A stretch of DNA of 64,000 nucleotides from Prevotella sp. CAG:1185 (GCA_000436695.1 HF992589.1:34607-98606), one strand, 5' to 3'. Counted from the first letter of the stretch, positions 48,746 through 59,304 are shown. Numbers and translations: made by a program. Notes: a model not told the origin generated them from the sequence alone.

Positions 48746-49102
48746 GTTTAAACTTACCTGTATTTTCGATATCCTTATAAAGGATACATTTATCTTTGTG
48801 TCTTATAAAAAGACATATTATATTAAGCCCTAAAATTATAAGACAAATCGCCTATAAACTTTTAAAGTTTAAATTAACAGGCAAAAGCAATTACATATAT
48901 TCATAAATATACATAAAAACATTTATATTAAAAACCTTATTGTTTGCTTGTTGAAACTCATCGAGTTTTAGCATAAAAGTCTATTGTTTACAGTTCAAAA
49001 ATCAATGTTTTTTAAGGCACCTAAAGAAAGAGCAACTCCATAATATAAAAATACAGACAAAAGAATATTAATACAAATGGCACAAAGACTAAAAACAGAC
49101 AG
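48746..49102. other. Non-coding stretch with an orphan -7 box
   Basis: No protein gene is supported. TATCTTTG at 48791-48798 is a good Bacteroidetes -7 element on the plus strand, but no plus-strand gene follows. Small hairpins occur at 48769-48786 (tatccttataaaggata) and 48958-48971 (aactcatcgagttt). An unrecognised short RNA is possible, but the evidence is thin. Confidence 0.35.
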
Positions 49103-49801
49103 TTAATAAATATAGAAATCAGAAGTGAGACACCTATACCAATCAGACCTTGACATATCATCATTATTAATAACCCCGGAAGACTCATCAATAACTTCAG
49201 AAGGAATCTTCTTATAAGCAAGAAGATATCTGCTGACAGGTTTACGCTGCAATGTTTTTATAGCGCAAATTCGTGAAGGAAACAGGCCACAAAATACAGC
49301 CTCCATATCAAAATCTGAGCGGCAAGATGATGGTATAACAACCGAAAACTCACCTTCATCACTCAATAATGAGGCAGCCCCGACAAAAAGGTCATGAAAA
49401 GACAAAGAATCCGTATGTCGTGCCAACCTTCTCTTCTCATCTGCATTTTTCAATGAATTAACAAAGAATGGAGGATTACATACGATCGAATCATATTTAC
49501 CTTGATGAAAATTCTGTAATGAACTTTCTATAACTGATATTCGATTTCTAAATATAGAATTCTCAACGTTAATTTTTGCCTGCTTTATTGCGTCTGAATC
49601 AATATCTATAGCAACAATCTGTGCCCTAACATTTCGCTGAGCCATAAAAAGAGCTATTAATCCTGAACCTGTGCCTATATCAAGTATGCAGTCTCCACCA
49701 TTAGCCCATGCTCCCAAGAGCACTCCGTCAGTGCCAACTTTCATGGCACATCCGGAATGATCTACAGAGAACTGTTTAAATTTAAAATAATTATTTGACA
49801 T
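49103..49801 (-). CDS. trmN6: tRNA1(Val) adenine-37 N6-methyltransferase
   Basis: This 232-residue SAM-dependent methylase has FSVDHSGCAMKVGTDGVLLGAW, the SAM motif ILDIGTGSGLIALFMAQR, and the N6-adenine catalytic motif NPPF in SIVCNPPFFVNS. These match TrmN6/YfiC. The ATG at 49801 (MSNNYFKFKQF) is preferred over a TTG three codons upstream. It is 29 nt downstream of the GH127 gene on the same strand. Confidence 0.9.
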   Translation of the reverse strand: MSNNYFKFKQFSVDHSGCAMKVGTDGVLLGAWANGGDCILDIGTGSGLIALFMAQRNVRAQIVAIDIDSDAIKQAKINVENSIFRNRISVIESSLQNFHQGKYDSIVCNPPFFVNSLKNADEKRRLARHTDSLSFHDLFVGAASLLSDEGEFSVVIPSSCRSDFDMEAVFCGLFPSRICAIKTLQRKPVSRYLLAYKKIPSEVIDESSGVINNDDMSRSDWYRCLTSDFYIY

Positions 49802-49830
49802 ATAATTCAATTTCCTGTTCCAAAAAGATT

Positions 49831-51849
49831 TTATCTATGTTCATCCATAACTTCAAGGCCGGAAGCCATCCATACAATCATTTTACCAGGACCACGATGA
49901 CACCATGCATAATATGGTATAAGCGTAATTATTTTATTATCGACAGAAACGTTACCATTATCATCTGTAGTGAAGACAAGTCCGTTTGCGGTCACCTCTT
50001 TTATACCACCTAAGAGTTTAGGCTTGTCATTTACAGTAAATGCCGTATTTTTATTAAGGATAAAATGAAACACGTCGAAATCATTATCGGCCCATTCAGC
50101 ACAATAAACTAACGGACCGCGCTCTACGGCAACACGACCATAATCATCATACACATTAGCATTAGCTTTAACAAGACGTGGCTTCATATCAAAATGAATA
50201 TCTATATTATCACCCTTTTTCCATTTACGATCAATAGTAAGATATCCATTATCAATTTGTCCATCCACCTTCTTTCCATTAACAGAAACAGAATAATTCA
50301 GCTTAATACTGTCGTCATAAAAATATAAATCACTCGGTACCACTTTATTACGAAGCCATCCCGGTATTCTGATTTTCATATTAAATTTACCGGCAGAATT
50401 ACTTACAACATCTATACGGACATCACCATTCCATGGATACATTGTCTTCTCTCTTAAGACAACCTTTCCTTTTCCTACTGATATTGTAGAGGTATTGTCT
50501 GAGAAAAGATTGACATAGACGCTGTTATCCTTTACAGCATACATATATCCCGGAACAGAAGGTATAAACCGGCAAAGATTACTTGGACAGCATGCACATC
50601 CAAACCAAGGCTGTCGCTCAATTGTATTGTCTGCATTAAACTTATATTTACCGTCGCTTGCCAAAGGGTTTGGATAAAAAAACTTTCCGCCATCAATACT
50701 CATGCCGCTGATAACACCATTATACAAAGTCCGTTCCAGACAATCGATGTATTTAGAATCGCCATGAAGCATAAACATTCTCTGATTAAAATAAACCATC
50801 GCTATAGCAGCGCAAGTTTCATTATAAGCAGTGAGATTAGGAAGTTCGTAATTTGCTCCAAAAGCCTCACCATTATGCAAAGCTCCTACTCCACCTGTAA
50901 GATAATACTTCTTATTAACAATATTATTCCAAATTGCATCTATCGCCTTAATATATGCCGAATCACCTGTCAGTGCTGCAACATCTGCCATTCCAGAATA
51001 CATATAACCGGCACGCACAGCATGTCCAACGGCCTCATTCTGTTCTATCACAGGAACTTGACTTTGGCTATATGAATTCTTTATATTTGTCTTTCCCCGA
51101 TAATCAAGAAAGAACTTAGCCTCATCAAGATATCTCTTGTCACCAGTAAGAGAATATAGACGAGCTAAAGCCATTTCAGCAATCTGATGTCCAGGAACTA
51201 CACATGCCTGATTTTTTCCAGGTCCGACCTCACGTACAACACAATCTGCATAACGCTTTGCTATATCGAGAAACTTTGTAGACCCGGTAGCTTGATAATG
51301 CGCACAAGCGGCATCAACCATATGACCAAGATTATATAGCTCGTGACTTAGCACTTCTTCACTCTCCCAACGTTTTGAGCCAGACCAACGATGAGGCTTT
51401 TGTGGATTGATTGTCCGCGCTGTATAAAGATAGCCGTCAGGCTCCTGAGCAGCAGCGACAATATCAAGCACACTGTCTATATATTCAACAAGCTTTTTGT
51501 CAGGAAATGTCTGAAGCACATAACTGGCCCCTTCTATTGTTTTATAAACATCCGTATCATCAAACGGAAAGCCCATAAATGTGGATACATCATATTTCTC
51601 GTCAGGATGAGCCGCTTTTACAAAATTGTCATAACGGCCTTCAGTCTCACATTTACTAAAAGCCAAAGGTATTGTAACATCACGTACAGCTTTAATTCTA
51701 TTACCCCAAAACGAATTCTGACTTATTTTTACAGAAGTAAAAGGAACTTGCTCAAAAGGATAAGAATTTTTCACAATGTTTTTAGCTATTCCGCTACCGC
51801 TTACTGCAAGTATAGATACGAATATAAATAATTTTTTTTTGTTAAACAT
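49831..51849 (-). CDS. GH127 glycoside hydrolase (beta-L-arabinofuranosidase type)
   Basis: This 672-residue exported enzyme has a signal peptide of about 22 residues. The DUF1680/GH127 active site is intact: Glu344 and Cys346 in YNETC, and Cys418, Cys420 and Cys421 in FGCACCPSN. They correspond to the Glu and zinc-held Cys nucleophile set of the Bifidobacterium HypBA1 enzyme. An (alpha/alpha)6 barrel, then beta domains, are expected. It probably removes beta-L-arabinofuranose from plant glycans or glycoproteins. No SusC/SusD or other glycosidase genes are adjacent, so it is not in a visible polysaccharide-utilisation locus. Confidence 0.9.
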   Translation of the reverse strand: MFNKKKLFIFVSILAVSGSGIAKNIVKNSYPFEQVPFTSVKISQNSFWGNRIKAVRDVTIPLAFSKCETEGRYDNFVKAAHPDEKYDVSTFMGFPFDDTDVYKTIEGASYVLQTFPDKKLVEYIDSVLDIVAAAQEPDGYLYTARTINPQKPHRWSGSKRWESEEVLSHELYNLGHMVDAACAHYQATGSTKFLDIAKRYADCVVREVGPGKNQACVVPGHQIAEMALARLYSLTGDKRYLDEAKFFLDYRGKTNIKNSYSQSQVPVIEQNEAVGHAVRAGYMYSGMADVAALTGDSAYIKAIDAIWNNIVNKKYYLTGGVGALHNGEAFGANYELPNLTAYNETCAAIAMVYFNQRMFMLHGDSKYIDCLERTLYNGVISGMSIDGGKFFYPNPLASDGKYKFNADNTIERQPWFGCACCPSNLCRFIPSVPGYMYAVKDNSVYVNLFSDNTSTISVGKGKVVLREKTMYPWNGDVRIDVVSNSAGKFNMKIRIPGWLRNKVVPSDLYFYDDSIKLNYSVSVNGKKVDGQIDNGYLTIDRKWKKGDNIDIHFDMKPRLVKANANVYDDYGRVAVERGPLVYCAEWADNDFDVFHFILNKNTAFTVNDKPKLLGGIKEVTANGLVFTTDDNGNVSVDNKIITLIPYYAWCHRGPGKMIVWMASGLEVMDEHR

Positions 51850-51906
51850 AAGATTTAATATAATATTATTTATTTAAGGTATACTAATAAAAATGTCACA
51901 ACATTG

Positions 51907-51914
51907 CAAAATTA
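51907..51914 (-). promoter_or_regulatory. -7 element of the GH127 gene
   Basis: Minus-strand TAATTTTG followed by caa, about 58 nt before the ATG, fits the Bacteroidetes -7 box. The -33 element is unclear. Confidence 0.45.
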
Positions 51915-52098
51915 CACAAATTAAAACATTCGGCAATAATATGTTGGCCATTTAACACTAATTTTCCGTAAACTAATTATGGCAAACACCTGCACGAAGT
52001 CAGAACAGCATAGTAAAGATAATATAAACGCAAGACAAGTGCCTATTAATTAAATGAAAATAATTACAGCGTATCAATATTTTATCAATTAAAATGAG

Positions 52099-52106
52099 TA
52101 AATTTG
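52099..52106 (+). promoter_or_regulatory. -7 element of lon, inside the longest frame
   Basis: TAAATTTG followed by caa is a good -7 box and would start RNA at about 52113. That is downstream of the first in-frame ATG (52094) and upstream of the ATG at 52130, so it decides the start. A -33 match is weak. Confidence 0.55.
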
Positions 52107-52129
52107 CAACCCAAAACGAATTGCTAATT

Positions 52130-54574
52130 ATGAAAAAAGATATAAACAACGCATTTTCGATGATAGCAGATTACGAAGGAGATGTTACCAAACTTTTTGA
52201 AGAAAGCATTGAGGGCGAGGTGCCTATCTTAGCTACCAGAAATTTGGTGTTGTTTCCGGGTGTAGTTTCTCCGGTATTAATTGGAAGAGTACAAAGTCTG
52301 AATCTTATTAACCATTTAAAAGATAATCAGAATTCAATATTCGCAATATTTTGTCAGAAAGATGCTGACCAAGACAATCCGTCAAAAAAAGACTTGTATG
52401 AAGTAGGCGTTTATGCAAAAATCATTCGAGTTTTGGAGATGCCTGGTTCTGGAAACAATCTGACTGTTATTGTTCAGGGGCTTGGCCGCTGTCACCTTTC
52501 TGAAATTAAGGGTACTCAACCTTACATAACAGGTATGGTTGAAAAATTACCTGAGGAAATGCCATCAGCCAACGATAAAGAATTCATTGCAGCCGTTGAT
52601 GACCTAAAAAATACATCAATAGAATACGTAAAGAAAAATGATGAAATCCCTGACGAGGCTCAATTTGCATTACAGAATATTAATAACGTTGTTATACTTT
52701 TGAACTTCATCTGTACGAGTCTGCCGTTCAGAGTTGAAGAAAAAATTAAACTTTTAAAAGCTAATTCTCTAAAAAGCAGAGCATTAAAGATGCTTAAGAT
52801 TTTATATAGAGAATTGCAACTGCTTGAAATAAAACATAACATCAGAACAAAGACCCGCGAAGATATTGACGAACAGCAACGCGAGTATTTCCTTCAACAA
52901 CAAATAAAGAATATTAAAGAAGAACTTGGAAACGGCGACACTTACCCCGAAAGAAAAGAACTTACGGAAAAGGCAAAAAGTAAAAAATGGCCGGAAGAAG
53001 TATCAAAAACATTCTATAAAGAAATTGATAAACTTGACATACTGAATCCGCAAAGTCCGGAATTCAGCGTACAACTCACATATCTTCAAATCATGGTAAA
53101 TCTGCCATGGGAATCATACACACAAGATGATCTGAACCTTAACAGAGCTGAAAAAATTCTGGATAAGGATCATTATGGAATGAAAAAGGTTAAGGAGCGT
53201 ATATTGGAATATATGGCTGTACTAAGTCTTAGAAAAGACTTGAAGTCACCCATAATATGCTTATTTGGCCCTCCCGGAGTTGGAAAAACCAGTTTAGGTA
53301 AGAGTATAGCTCTTGCCATGAAGAGAAAATATGCACGTATATCATTAGGCGGTTTACATGATGAAGCCGAAATAAGAGGACACCGTAGGACCTATATAGG
53401 AGCAATGCCGGGAAGAATTATAAAGAGCATACAAAAAGCCGGCTCTTCTAATCCTGTGTTTATACTCGATGAAATCGACAAAATTACACAAAATACGGTA
53501 AATGGTGATCCCGCATCAGCATTGTTGGAAGTTTTGGATCCAGAACAGAATCATGCTTTTCATGACAATTATCTTGACGTGGACTACGATTTGTCTAAGG
53601 TACTATTTATTGCAACTGCTAATGACTTAAATACTATTCCACGTCCATTGCTTGACCGAATGGAATTAATTGAAGTCAGCGGATACATAACTGAAGAGAA
53701 AGTTGAAATAGCCAAGCGTCACCTGATACCGAAAGAGAAAGAAAATACAGGTTTAGCCGATGAAAAGAAACTTACGTTCAGTAAATCTGCAATAGAAAAG
53801 ATAATTGAACAATATACAAGAGAAAGTGGAGTCAGACAACTGGAAAAACAGATTAATAAGTCTCTGCGAAAGTTAGCATACCTCAAGGCTAAAAATTCTG
53901 AGTTACCCTACTATAAAATAACTCCAAAAGAGATTGAAGAGTTGTTAGGAAATCCGCCGTTTTATCGTGATATATATCAAGGAAACGAATACGCAGGAGT
54001 TGTAACCGGCTTAGCATGGACAAGCGTTGGCGGTGAGATACTATTCATAGAAACAAGCCTAAGCAAGGGCAAAGGTTCAAAACTGACGCTTACAGGAAAC
54101 TTAGGAGACGTTATGAAAGAGTCTGCAATATTAGCTCTTGAATATGTTAAAGCACATGCAAATGTTCTCGGTATTGACTATCGTATATTTGACCATTGGA
54201 ATATACACATTCATGTTCCAGAAGGAGCTACGCCTAAAGACGGCCCATCGGCAGGTATAACCATAGCTACATCTATTGCGTCTGCACTCACACAGAGAAA
54301 GGTTAGAAAAAATACCGCAATGACCGGTGAGATAACTTTACGAGGCAAAGTATTACCTGTAGGTGGCATAAAAGAGAAGATTCTTGCAGCTAAACGTGCA
54401 GGTATTACTGAAATAGTAATGTGCAAAGACAATAAGAAAGATATTGACGAGATATCTCAAGAATACATTGAAGGAGTTAATTTTCACTTTGTAGAGAACG
54501 TCCAAGATGTTTGGAATTTTGCACTTACAGATGAAAAGGTTAAGAATCCAGTAACATTTGATATTGAAGATTAA
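52130..54574 (+). CDS. lon: ATP-dependent protease Lon
   Basis: This 814-residue LonA-type protease degrades misfolded and regulatory proteins in the cytosol. The N-terminal substrate-binding domain starts near [16 protein letters not shown]. The AAA+ module has Walker [11 protein letters not shown] and Walker [10 protein letters not shown]. The protease domain has the catalytic Ser in [11 protein letters not shown] and Lys in [12 protein letters not shown] longer frame begins at 52094, but the promoter box overlaps it, so [11 protein letters not shown] is taken as the start. tgt follows 5 nt later. Confidence 0.95.
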   Translation: MKKDINNAFSMIADYEGDVTKLFEESIEGEVPILATRNLVLFPGVVSPVLIGRVQSLNLINHLKDNQNSIFAIFCQKDADQDNPSKKDLYEVGVYAKIIRVLEMPGSGNNLTVIVQGLGRCHLSEIKGTQPYITGMVEKLPEEMPSANDKEFIAAVDDLKNTSIEYVKKNDEIPDEAQFALQNINNVVILLNFICTSLPFRVEEKIKLLKANSLKSRALKMLKILYRELQLLEIKHNIRTKTREDIDEQQREYFLQQQIKNIKEELGNGDTYPERKELTEKAKSKKWPEEVSKTFYKEIDKLDILNPQSPEFSVQLTYLQIMVNLPWESYTQDDLNLNRAEKILDKDHYGMKKVKERILEYMAVLSLRKDLKSPIICLFGPPGVGKTSLGKSIALAMKRKYARISLGGLHDEAEIRGHRRTYIGAMPGRIIKSIQKAGSSNPVFILDEIDKITQNTVNGDPASALLEVLDPEQNHAFHDNYLDVDYDLSKVLFIATANDLNTIPRPLLDRMELIEVSGYITEEKVEIAKRHLIPKEKENTGLADEKKLTFSKSAIEKIIEQYTRESGVRQLEKQINKSLRKLAYLKAKNSELPYYKITPKEIEELLGNPPFYRDIYQGNEYAGVVTGLAWTSVGGEILFIETSLSKGKGSKLTLTGNLGDVMKESAILALEYVKAHANVLGIDYRIFDHWNIHIHVPEGATPKDGPSAGITIATSIASALTQRKVRKNTAMTGEITLRGKVLPVGGIKEKILAAKRAGITEIVMCKDNKKDIDEISQEYIEGVNFHFVENVQDVWNFALTDEKVKNPVTFDIED

Positions 54575-54579
54575 TTGAC

Positions 54580-55707
54580 ATGTTATTTGAATTACAGCAT
54601 ACAGATACATCAAGCGATGCACGCGCAGGAGTAATAACAACAAGCCACGGTAAAATCGAAACACCGATTTTTATGCCGGTAGGAACTTGTGGCAGTGTCA
54701 AAGGCGTGCATTTCAGCGAGCTTAAAGAAGAAGTACAGGCACAGATTATTTTAGGTAATACATATCACTTGTATCTTCGTCCAGGACTCGATATATTGAA
54801 ATCTGCAGGAGGATTACATAAATTCAACACATGGGACAGACCTATCCTCACAGACAGTGGAGGCTTTCAGGTCTTTTCTCTTACTGGTATACGAAAACTC
54901 AGAGAAGAAGGCTGTGAGTTCCGCTCACATATTGACGGTTCTAAACATTTCTTCACTCCAGAGAATGTCATGGATACAGAAAGGATTATTGGTGCTGACA
55001 TCATGATGGCCTTTGATGAATGTCCTCCTGGACAAAGCGATTATCAATATGCAAAAAAAAGTCTGATGATGACTCAACGATGGCTTGACCGGTGTATAAA
55101 ACGTTTTAATGAGACTGAACCTTTATATGGCTATGAGCAGACTCTGTTTCCTATAGTTCAAGGCTGCACCTTTAAAGACCTGCGCCGTGAAGCAGCTAAA
55201 TTCGTTGCAGACAAAGGTGCTGACGGAAATGCCATTGGCGGACTGGCTGTCGGCGAACCAACCGAGGTAATGTACGAAATGATTGAAGTTGTCAATGAGA
55301 TATTACCTAAAGACAAGCCAAGATATCTGATGGGGGTAGGTACTCCTCAAAATATATTGGAGGCTATTGAGCGTGGCGTTGACATGTTTGACTGTGTCAT
55401 GCCTACAAGAAATGGAAGAAATGCTATGCTTTTCACATATAATGGTACAATGAACATGCGCAATAAAAAATGGGAAAAGGACTTTTCACCTATTGATCCA
55501 GATGGCTGCAATGTTGATAAAATATACTCAAAAGCATATCTGCATCATTTATTTAAAGCGCAAGAACTATTAGCCATGCAAATTGCAAGTATACATAACT
55601 TGGCTTTCTATCTACGTTTGGTTAAAGATGCACGTAAACATATAATAGCCGGAGATTTCGTAAAATGGAAGTCGTCGGTGATAGACCAACTCGGCAAACG
55701 CATATAA
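54580..55707 (+). CDS. tgt: Queuine tRNA-ribosyltransferase lacking the zinc cysteines
   Basis: This 375-residue Tgt exchanges guanine 34 of GUN tRNAs for preQ1. The catalytic region is intact: ILTDSGGFQVFSL, MAFDECPPGQ, GGLAVGEP and DCVMPTRNGRNAMLF. The usual zinc ligands CxCxxC near the C-terminus are missing: the segment about residues 305-320 reads PDGCNVDKIYSKAYLHHL, with only one Cys. The loss appears to be shared by relatives I recall from Bacteroidetes. It is packed between lon and a permease gene. Confidence 0.92.
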   Translation: MLFELQHTDTSSDARAGVITTSHGKIETPIFMPVGTCGSVKGVHFSELKEEVQAQIILGNTYHLYLRPGLDILKSAGGLHKFNTWDRPILTDSGGFQVFSLTGIRKLREEGCEFRSHIDGSKHFFTPENVMDTERIIGADIMMAFDECPPGQSDYQYAKKSLMMTQRWLDRCIKRFNETEPLYGYEQTLFPIVQGCTFKDLRREAAKFVADKGADGNAIGGLAVGEPTEVMYEMIEVVNEILPKDKPRYLMGVGTPQNILEAIERGVDMFDCVMPTRNGRNAMLFTYNGTMNMRNKKWEKDFSPIDPDGCNVDKIYSKAYLHHLFKAQELLAMQIASIHNLAFYLRLVKDARKHIIAGDFVKWKSSVIDQLGKRI

Positions 55708-55716
55708 TATTTTACA

Positions 55717-56946
55717 ATGAAAATAAAGAATATCAGACGATTTAGAAAAATATTAAAATTATTTAGATGGACTAAAGTTCATCTTAAATGGCTATTCGCA
55801 TTATTTTCATGGTTAAAGAAGAAATTTAACTGGATGAAATATATCAATCCGTTCAGATATTTAAAAATATTAGATTGGTATATAATAAAAAAATTTATAG
55901 GTACATACTTCTATTCAATTGCACTTATTATATCAATTTCTATCGTTTTTGATATTAATGAGAACTTGGCGAAATTCACGCAATATCATGCACCAATTAA
56001 AGCTATAGTATTTGATTACTATATGAACTTTGTGCCATATTTTGCCAATTTGTTCAGTCCTCTGTTTGTTTTCATTGCAGTAATCTTTTTCACATCAAAA
56101 CTTGCAGGAAACTCTGAAATAATTTCAATGCTTGCTGCTGGAGTGAGTTTCAAAAGGCTTATGAGGCCATATATGGTTTCAGCTGCAATAATTTCTATAA
56201 TGACATTCTTCTTAGGAGCATACATAATTCCGAAAGGTACAATTATTAGACAGAACTTTGAATCTATGTATAAAAATAAGAAGAAAATCACAGCTGCAGA
56301 AAATGTACAACTCCAAGTAGGAAAAGGTGTCATTGCCTATATCCAACACTATGACAACAATTTGAAAAAAGGATATGGCTTTTGCTTAGACAAATTTGAA
56401 AATAAAAAGCTTGTAAGTCATATGACGGCAGCCGAAATTCAATATGACACAATATCTGACTCAAAATATCATTGGAAAGCAAGCAATTGGAGAATACGTC
56501 AATTAAAAGGTTTAAGAGAAACAATCACTAGCGGATCCATCAAAGATACCACTATAATGATGGAACCTACAGATCTTGTGTTTTCAAAAGGACAACAAGA
56601 AACTTTTACAAGTCCACAACTTAAAGAATATATTAGCAAACAAATAGACCGTGGTTCTAGCAATGTTGTTCAATACGAAGTTGAATACCATAAACGTATT
56701 GCAACATCATTTGCATCATTTATCCTTGCAACAATAGGACTATCATTGTCCTCACGCAAACGCAAAGGAGGCATGGGTATGTATCTTGGTATAGGATTGG
56801 CACTGAGTTTTACTTATATCATGCTGCAAACTGTTTCCGCTACATTTGCAATAAATGCTAATACTCCCCCTATATTAGCTGCATGGATTCCAAATATAAT
56901 TTTCACAATAGTAGCATACTTCTGCTACCGCAAAGCACCAAATTAA
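55717..56946 (+). CDS. LptF/LptG-family permease
   Basis: This 409-residue YjgP/YjgQ-type membrane protein is part of the LPS export machine (LptB2FG). Hydrophobic segments occur near 65-85, 110-132, 150-172 and three near the C-terminus (about 325-405), with a periplasmic domain between. Family motifs are ILDWYIIKKFIGTYFYS and LAGNSEIISMLAAGVSF. A basic, tryptophan-rich 39-residue extension precedes the usual start; Met40 (55834) is an alternative start. It follows tgt by 9 nt and precedes a DEAD helicase by 1 nt. Confidence 0.88.
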   Translation: MKIKNIRRFRKILKLFRWTKVHLKWLFALFSWLKKKFNWMKYINPFRYLKILDWYIIKKFIGTYFYSIALIISISIVFDINENLAKFTQYHAPIKAIVFDYYMNFVPYFANLFSPLFVFIAVIFFTSKLAGNSEIISMLAAGVSFKRLMRPYMVSAAIISIMTFFLGAYIIPKGTIIRQNFESMYKNKKKITAAENVQLQVGKGVIAYIQHYDNNLKKGYGFCLDKFENKKLVSHMTAAEIQYDTISDSKYHWKASNWRIRQLKGLRETITSGSIKDTTIMMEPTDLVFSKGQQETFTSPQLKEYISKQIDRGSSNVVQYEVEYHKRIATSFASFILATIGLSLSSRKRKGGMGMYLGIGLALSFTYIMLQTVSATFAINANTPPILAAWIPNIIFTIVAYFCYRKAPN

Positions 56947-56947
56947 T

Positions 56948-58195
56948 ATGGATTTTTATAATTTAGATTTAAGCGACAATACACTTGACGCAATCGATGA
57001 TATGAGGTGGACTACATGTACACCTATACAAGAAAAATGTATACCTGAAATACTTGCAGGAAAAGACTTACTAGGAATCGCACAAACTGGCACTGGAAAA
57101 ACTGCAGCTTATCTTCTTCCTATATTAAGCAGACTTGATGAAGAAGATTTTCCGGAGGATTCAATTAATTGTGTAATAATGAGTCCCACTAGAGAATTAG
57201 CTCAACAAATTGATCAAGCCATGCAAGGTTTCTCTTATTATATGCAAGATGTAAGTAGCGTTGCTGTATACGGAGGTAATGACGGCAATAGATACGAACA
57301 AGAGAACCGTAGTATGAAAATGGGAGCAGATGTAATTATTGCAACTCCCGGACGTTTGATAAGTCATATTACAATGGGGAATGTTGATTTCAGCAAAGTT
57401 TCATTTTTCGTACTTGACGAGGCAGACAGAATGCTTGACATGGGCTTTTATGATGATATACTGTCAATAACAAAATTATTGCCACAAACATGCCAAACAA
57501 TAATGTTTTCAGCCACAATGCCAACAAAAATTGAAGAATTAGCCAAAACAATACTAAAAGAGCCTACAATAATAAAGTTGGCAGTTAATAAGCCTGCTGA
57601 AAAAATTAAACAGATCGCATGTGTCTGCCATGAAAATCAGAAGGTCGGTGTTTTAAAGGATATTTTTAGAAAATATGGTAAAAAGAGAGTCATAATATTT
57701 TCATGTTCAAAATTAAAAGTTAAAGATATCAATAGAAATCTCAAGACTCTTCATATAAATAGTGGTGAGATGCATTCTGATTTATCACAAAGTGAAAGAG
57801 ACGATGTTATGTTCATGTTCAAAAGTGGACAGATAGATGTACTTGTTGCGACAGATATTGTTGCAAGGGGTATAGACATTGACGACATATCAATGGTTAT
57901 CAATTACGATGTACCACATGATGTTGAAGACTATGTTCATCGTATAGGCCGAACAGCCAGAGCAGACCATGATGGTATTGCAATAACACTTGTACGTGGT
58001 AAAGAAGTTTCCAATTTTATGGATATAGAAAAATTTCTTGGATATGTCGTAGAAAAGATGCCATTGCCACAGGGACTAGGTAAAGCACCTGAATATAAAA
58101 TAATTTCACGCAAAAAACAAGTTAATTTTAAGCGGAAAAGCAAATCATCTAATTATAAAAATAGAAAGAAGTATCGTCGTACTAAAGAGCAGTAA
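56948..58195 (+). CDS. DEAD-box RNA helicase
   Basis: This 415-residue RNA helicase (RhlE/DeaD-like) has the Q motif near MRWTTCTPIQEKCIP, motif I AQTGTGKTAAY, PTRELAQQ, VLDEADRMLDMGF (motif II), SAT (motif III), VATDIVARGIDID and HRIGRTARA (motif VI). The tail is short and lysine/arginine rich (KKQVNFKRKSKSSNYKNRKKY in part), likely for RNA binding. It remodels RNA or ribosome precursors, exact target unknown. Its 3-prime end overlaps the convergent PPTase gene by 14 nt. Confidence 0.94.
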   Translation: MDFYNLDLSDNTLDAIDDMRWTTCTPIQEKCIPEILAGKDLLGIAQTGTGKTAAYLLPILSRLDEEDFPEDSINCVIMSPTRELAQQIDQAMQGFSYYMQDVSSVAVYGGNDGNRYEQENRSMKMGADVIIATPGRLISHITMGNVDFSKVSFFVLDEADRMLDMGFYDDILSITKLLPQTCQTIMFSATMPTKIEELAKTILKEPTIIKLAVNKPAEKIKQIACVCHENQKVGVLKDIFRKYGKKRVIIFSCSKLKVKDINRNLKTLHINSGEMHSDLSQSERDDVMFMFKSGQIDVLVATDIVARGIDIDDISMVINYDVPHDVEDYVHRIGRTARADHDGIAITLVRGKEVSNFMDIEKFLGYVVEKMPLPQGLGKAPEYKIISRKKQVNFKRKSKSSNYKNRKKYRRTKEQ

Positions 58196-58793
58196 AGGTA
58201 AATACAATATCATCAAAAGTATGATAGTAAACCTCAATAGCTTTATTACGGATAATATTTTTTGCAGCTATTATACCATCATTACCATTATGAGATATGG
58301 ATAATAGCTGCATTTCATTATATGAAAGTTTATCTTCAGAAAATAACTTATATATGGTTTCTTTGGTACACCAATGTATCATATATTCAAATAAAGAATC
58401 TGCATGCTCGTCATCACGCATAAATTTATCTTTAATACGCAAAACTCTTTTATTGATATACTCAATGTCTACAGAAACCTTTTTTATTGATGAAACAATA
58501 ACAACAGCATAACCACGCGTATGACTTATGCCAATATTCATTCCATTAGAAAGAAAAGGGCAACCATTTTCTTTATGAAACAATAAGACATTCTCATCTA
58601 TAATTTCACGAATCAACAAACGTACAGCTAATATCTCACGACATCGTTGATCTGACTTATACAAACCAACAACCTCACTTTGAAATCCCCTTAGAAAAGG
58701 ATATAAAGAAAAGAAATCATCAAGTGACTCATCTATTTTCCATATACCCAAATATACACTCGGTAAAATATTCTTCCTTAAGAATAATGGCAT
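58182..58793 (-). CDS. 4-prime-phosphopantetheinyl transferase superfamily protein
   Basis: This 203-residue Sfp-type enzyme activates carrier proteins with the CoA phosphopantetheine arm. The magnesium-binding VSVDIEYINKR (Asp/Glu) and the WCTKETIYKL motif (WxxKE) are present, as is ISHTRGYAVVIV in the CoA site. The length suits the Sfp group rather than the short AcpS. The target could be the fatty-acid ACP or a secondary-metabolite carrier. It is convergent with, and overlaps, the DEAD helicase gene. Confidence 0.9.
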   Translation of the reverse strand: MPLFLRKNILPSVYLGIWKIDESLDDFFSLYPFLRGFQSEVVGLYKSDQRCREILAVRLLIREIIDENVLLFHKENGCPFLSNGMNIGISHTRGYAVVIVSSIKKVSVDIEYINKRVLRIKDKFMRDDEHADSLFEYMIHWCTKETIYKLFSEDKLSYNEMQLLSISHNGNDGIIAAKNIIRNKAIEVYYHTFDDIVFTFTAL

Positions 58794-58895
58794 ATAAACT
58801 TTTCACAAAACTAACACAATTATAAATTATAATACCATCACCTAATAAGAAATAACAGAAAAAGCAATAATAATATAGAATAATGATTATGCCAT

Positions 58896-59300
58896 TTAAA
58901 ATGGTAAATCATTATCTACACCTGCATTTTCTATAGATTTAGGATTTTGGTTCTGCTGATTCTCCTTAAAAGATTTTGGAGTCAACAACTCCATATTATC
59001 TGCATATACTTCAGTAACATAATGTCGTTGCCCATTTTTATCATCATATGTACGATAATGTATACGCCCCTCAATATAAAGTTTATCACCTTTATGTACA
59101 AACCGTTCAACAATCTTAGCCAAACCACGGGAAAGAACAATATTATGCCAATCAGTCCGGTCAGGAACCTGAGTTCCATTAGGTAAAGTGTAACCACGTT
59201 CTGTTGTTGCCAAAGGGAATGTTGCAACAGCCTGATCGTGATCATAGTAACGAACAACAGGTTCCTTACCTACATTTCCGATAAGCATTACCTTATTCAT
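58896..59300 (-). CDS. ssb: Single-stranded DNA-binding protein
   Basis: This 134-residue SSB begins MNKVMLIGNVGKEPVVRYYD, the OB-fold start. LYIEGRIHYRTYDDKNGQRHYVTEVYAD lies in the second half of the OB domain. The acidic tail ends NDLPF, the partner-binding tip found on bacterial SSBs. It is 4 nt from the DUF4494 gene on the same strand. Confidence 0.93.
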   Translation of the reverse strand: MNKVMLIGNVGKEPVVRYYDHDQAVATFPLATTERGYTLPNGTQVPDRTDWHNIVLSRGLAKIVERFVHKGDKLYIEGRIHYRTYDDKNGQRHYVTEVYADNMELLTPKSFKENQQNQNPKSIENAGVDNDLPF

Positions 59301-59304
59301 ATTG

